DNA from: JBOHDX01 sp050700835
GTDB lineage: Bacteria > Actinomycetota > Actinomycetes > Propionibacteriales > Nocardioidaceae
Assembly: GCA_050700835.1 (NCBI GenBank)
Contig: JBOHDX010000070.1
Coordinates: 1-6,878 of the forward strand
DNA: 6,878 nucleotides
Direction: 5' to 3'
Shown: positions 5,951-6,878 of the stretch, piece by piece
Layout of the letters: each line of letters starts with the position of its first letter
Numbering within the stretch: position 1 is the stretch's first letter
Made by a program: the position numbers and the translations under genes
Notes under the pieces: generated by a model
Databases searched by the model: none
What the model saw: only the letters and a program-made list of their open reading frames with translations
Told to the model about the DNA's origin: nothing

Positions 5951-6613
5951 TCACGTCGGGAATCGCTTCCACACACCCTCCGAAACGACGTCCACGGCGC
6001 CCTCGACGACCCTGAGGGCCGTCTCGTCGTCGATGGCGTACGCCGGACCCGCGATCTCGGCGGCCCACGGATCTGCCTGCGCGAGGGTGTTGGTCGGGAA
6101 GACGTCCAGGTGCGGAAAGATCGAGAAGTCGACGAGACCCAACGCCCGGTCATCCGGCGCGGACGGCCAGTTCACGAAGTCGGCACCGATGCGGGGAGTC
6201 ATGACCATGCTGCCGGCGCTCACTCCCACCCAGACCGTCTCCGTCAATGACGAGAGGAGATCTGCCAGTCCGGACTGCCGCATCCAATGGCACAGGTAGG
6301 TCGCATCGCCGCCGTCGACCAGCAGGACATCGGCCTCCCGCACCCACGGAACCCACCGCTCCTCGCCGATGCTGGGTAGCGCGGTGAGCTCGAGGACACC
6401 CAGGGACTTCCACTCCAGCGAGGTCATGCCACCCCAAGGCGGCAGACCGGCGACGAAGCCGCGCACCGAGGTTGGCCCACACATCGGATGACCCCATTGC
6501 GCCGTGGGGATGCACAGGGCTGAGGAATCAGCAATCGGCTTGCCCAGCAGGTCGACCAGCGCAGCGCGGATGCTGGAATTGGTGATGCCACCGGACGTGA
6601 GAAGGAACTTCAA
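5951..6613 (-). CDS. Peptidase E-like protein (family S51, class I glutamine amidotransferase-like fold)
   Basis: A 220-residue protein close to the usual length of dipeptidase E (about 230). KFLLTSGGITNSS opens the fold, VLLVDGGDATYL (96-107) is the conserved Gly-Gly loop, and GVSAGSMVM (130-138) carries the nucleophile elbow with probable catalytic Ser132. FSIFPHLDVF (163-172) carries the His168 expected of the family. Peptidase E cleaves Asp-X dipeptides; other S51 members are cyanophycinases or uncharacterised hydrolases, so the substrate is open. The start codon is TTG at 6613, with AGGAG 5 bases upstream. No signal peptide, so cytoplasmic. No strong promoter seen in 6614-6767. Confidence 0.88.
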   Translation of the reverse strand: MKFLLTSGGITNSSIRAALVDLLGKPIADSSALCIPTAQWGHPMCGPTSVRGFVAGLPPWGGMTSLEWKSLGVLELTALPSIGEERWVPWVREADVLLVDGGDATYLCHWMRQSGLADLLSSLTETVWVGVSAGSMVMTPRIGADFVNWPSAPDDRALGLVDFSIFPHLDVFPTNTLAQADPWAAEIAGPAYAIDDETALRVVEGAVDVVSEGVWKRFPT

Positions 6614-6618
6614 CGTCT

Positions 6619-6623
6619 CTCCT
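6619..6623 (-). promoter_or_regulatory. Strong ribosome-binding site before a TTG start
   Basis: AGGAG on the minus strand ends 5 bases before the TTG at 6613. It decides the start of the peptidase E-like gene, since no ATG or GTG gives an equally good fit with the family's N-terminus. Confidence 0.7.
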
Positions 6624-6767
6624 GTTCGGGTTGAGGTGAACTGGCATGACGAGGCAACTCCGGGACGACACGATCATCATCGCTGCTGAGCGACCATGAC
6701 TGCGCGCCGAGCAGGACCGCAGCGCCAGGTGCAAACGCCCCGCAAGCCGAACGGCGGATTCTGGCGG

Positions 6768-6878
6768 TCATCGCAACAGCAGTGGTCCGATCATCTCGAT
6801 CGGCTTCTTGAACTGTAGGCGTTTGCGGGGCCGGTCGTTGAGCTCCTCGGCGACGGCGTCGAGGTGCTCTTCGGTGTG
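6768..6878 (-). mobile_element. C-terminal end of an IS30-family transposase (cut by the window edge)
   Basis: The last 36 codons of a protein entering from the right edge, ending in TGA at 6768-6770. AVAEELNDRPRKRLQFKKP is the characteristic end of IS30-family DDE transposases (LN-x-RPRK-x-L-x-x-KxP). The rest lies outside the window, so intactness cannot be judged. The element should end within some tens of bases beyond the stop. GCAAACGCCCCGC (6731-6743) lies in that zone, but I could not identify the terminal inverted repeat with confidence. Confidence 0.8.

Noticed and set aside
6731..6831. GCCCCGCAA (6737-6745) and TTGCGGGGC (6823-6831) as an IS terminal inverted repeat
   Set aside because: The second copy lies inside the transposase coding sequence, so the pair cannot be the two ends of the element. 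Probably chance in GC-rich DNA.
1..6878. CRISPR arrays, tRNA or rRNA genes, toxin-antitoxin or phage-defence modules
   Set aside because: No regular spaced repeats, no cloverleaf-like sequence and no recognisable defence domains were seen on either strand.

Overview
The window is GC-rich DNA with strong G/C bias at third codon positions, and its gene content (TetR regulators, NmrA-type reductase, SnoaL-like protein, secondary-metabolism-style small enzymes) suggests a high-GC actinobacterium. Genus cannot be told from this piece. It looks like an accessory or variable chromosomal stretch: intact small enzyme genes alternate with gene remnants, and the right edge enters an IS30-type transposase.

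Left part (about 20-2264). Two minus-strand genes overlap by ATGA: a SnoaL/NTF2-like protein (914-1330) followed by an NmrA-like NAD(P)-binding reductase (36-917). They are read away from a TetR-family regulator (1379-2044, plus). The gap of 48 bp holds a short palindrome over the likely minus-strand promoter, so this looks like a self-contained regulator-controlled redox/detoxification cassette. A small two-helix membrane protein (1992-2264, minus) converges on and overlaps the end of the regulator gene.

Middle part (2341-5020). A 537-residue phosphoesterase of the phospholipase C / acid phosphatase superfamily (2416-4029, minus) starts directly at its catalytic motif with no visible export signal. 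Upstream lie a 10-bp direct repeat with 19-bp period, then an unassigned open stretch with coding-like base composition (4161-4448), then the C-terminal half of a TetR regulator without its DNA-binding domain (4584-4838, minus). A small zinc-ribbon-like reading frame lies antisense to that frame (4734-4973, plus). This zone reads like the debris of rearrangement.

Right part (5113-6878). A single-cysteine carboxymuconolactone decarboxylase/AhpD-like protein (5113-5703, minus) and a peptidase E-like family S51 protein that starts with TTG (5951-6613, minus) are followed at the window edge by the last 36 codons of an IS30-family transposase (6768-6878, minus).

No RNA gene, CRISPR array or recognised defence system was seen. 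Most of the window is ordinary accessory metabolism. The most distinctive items are the divergent TetR cassette, the leader-less phosphoesterase with its upstream repeat, and the remnant zone between 4030 and 5020.
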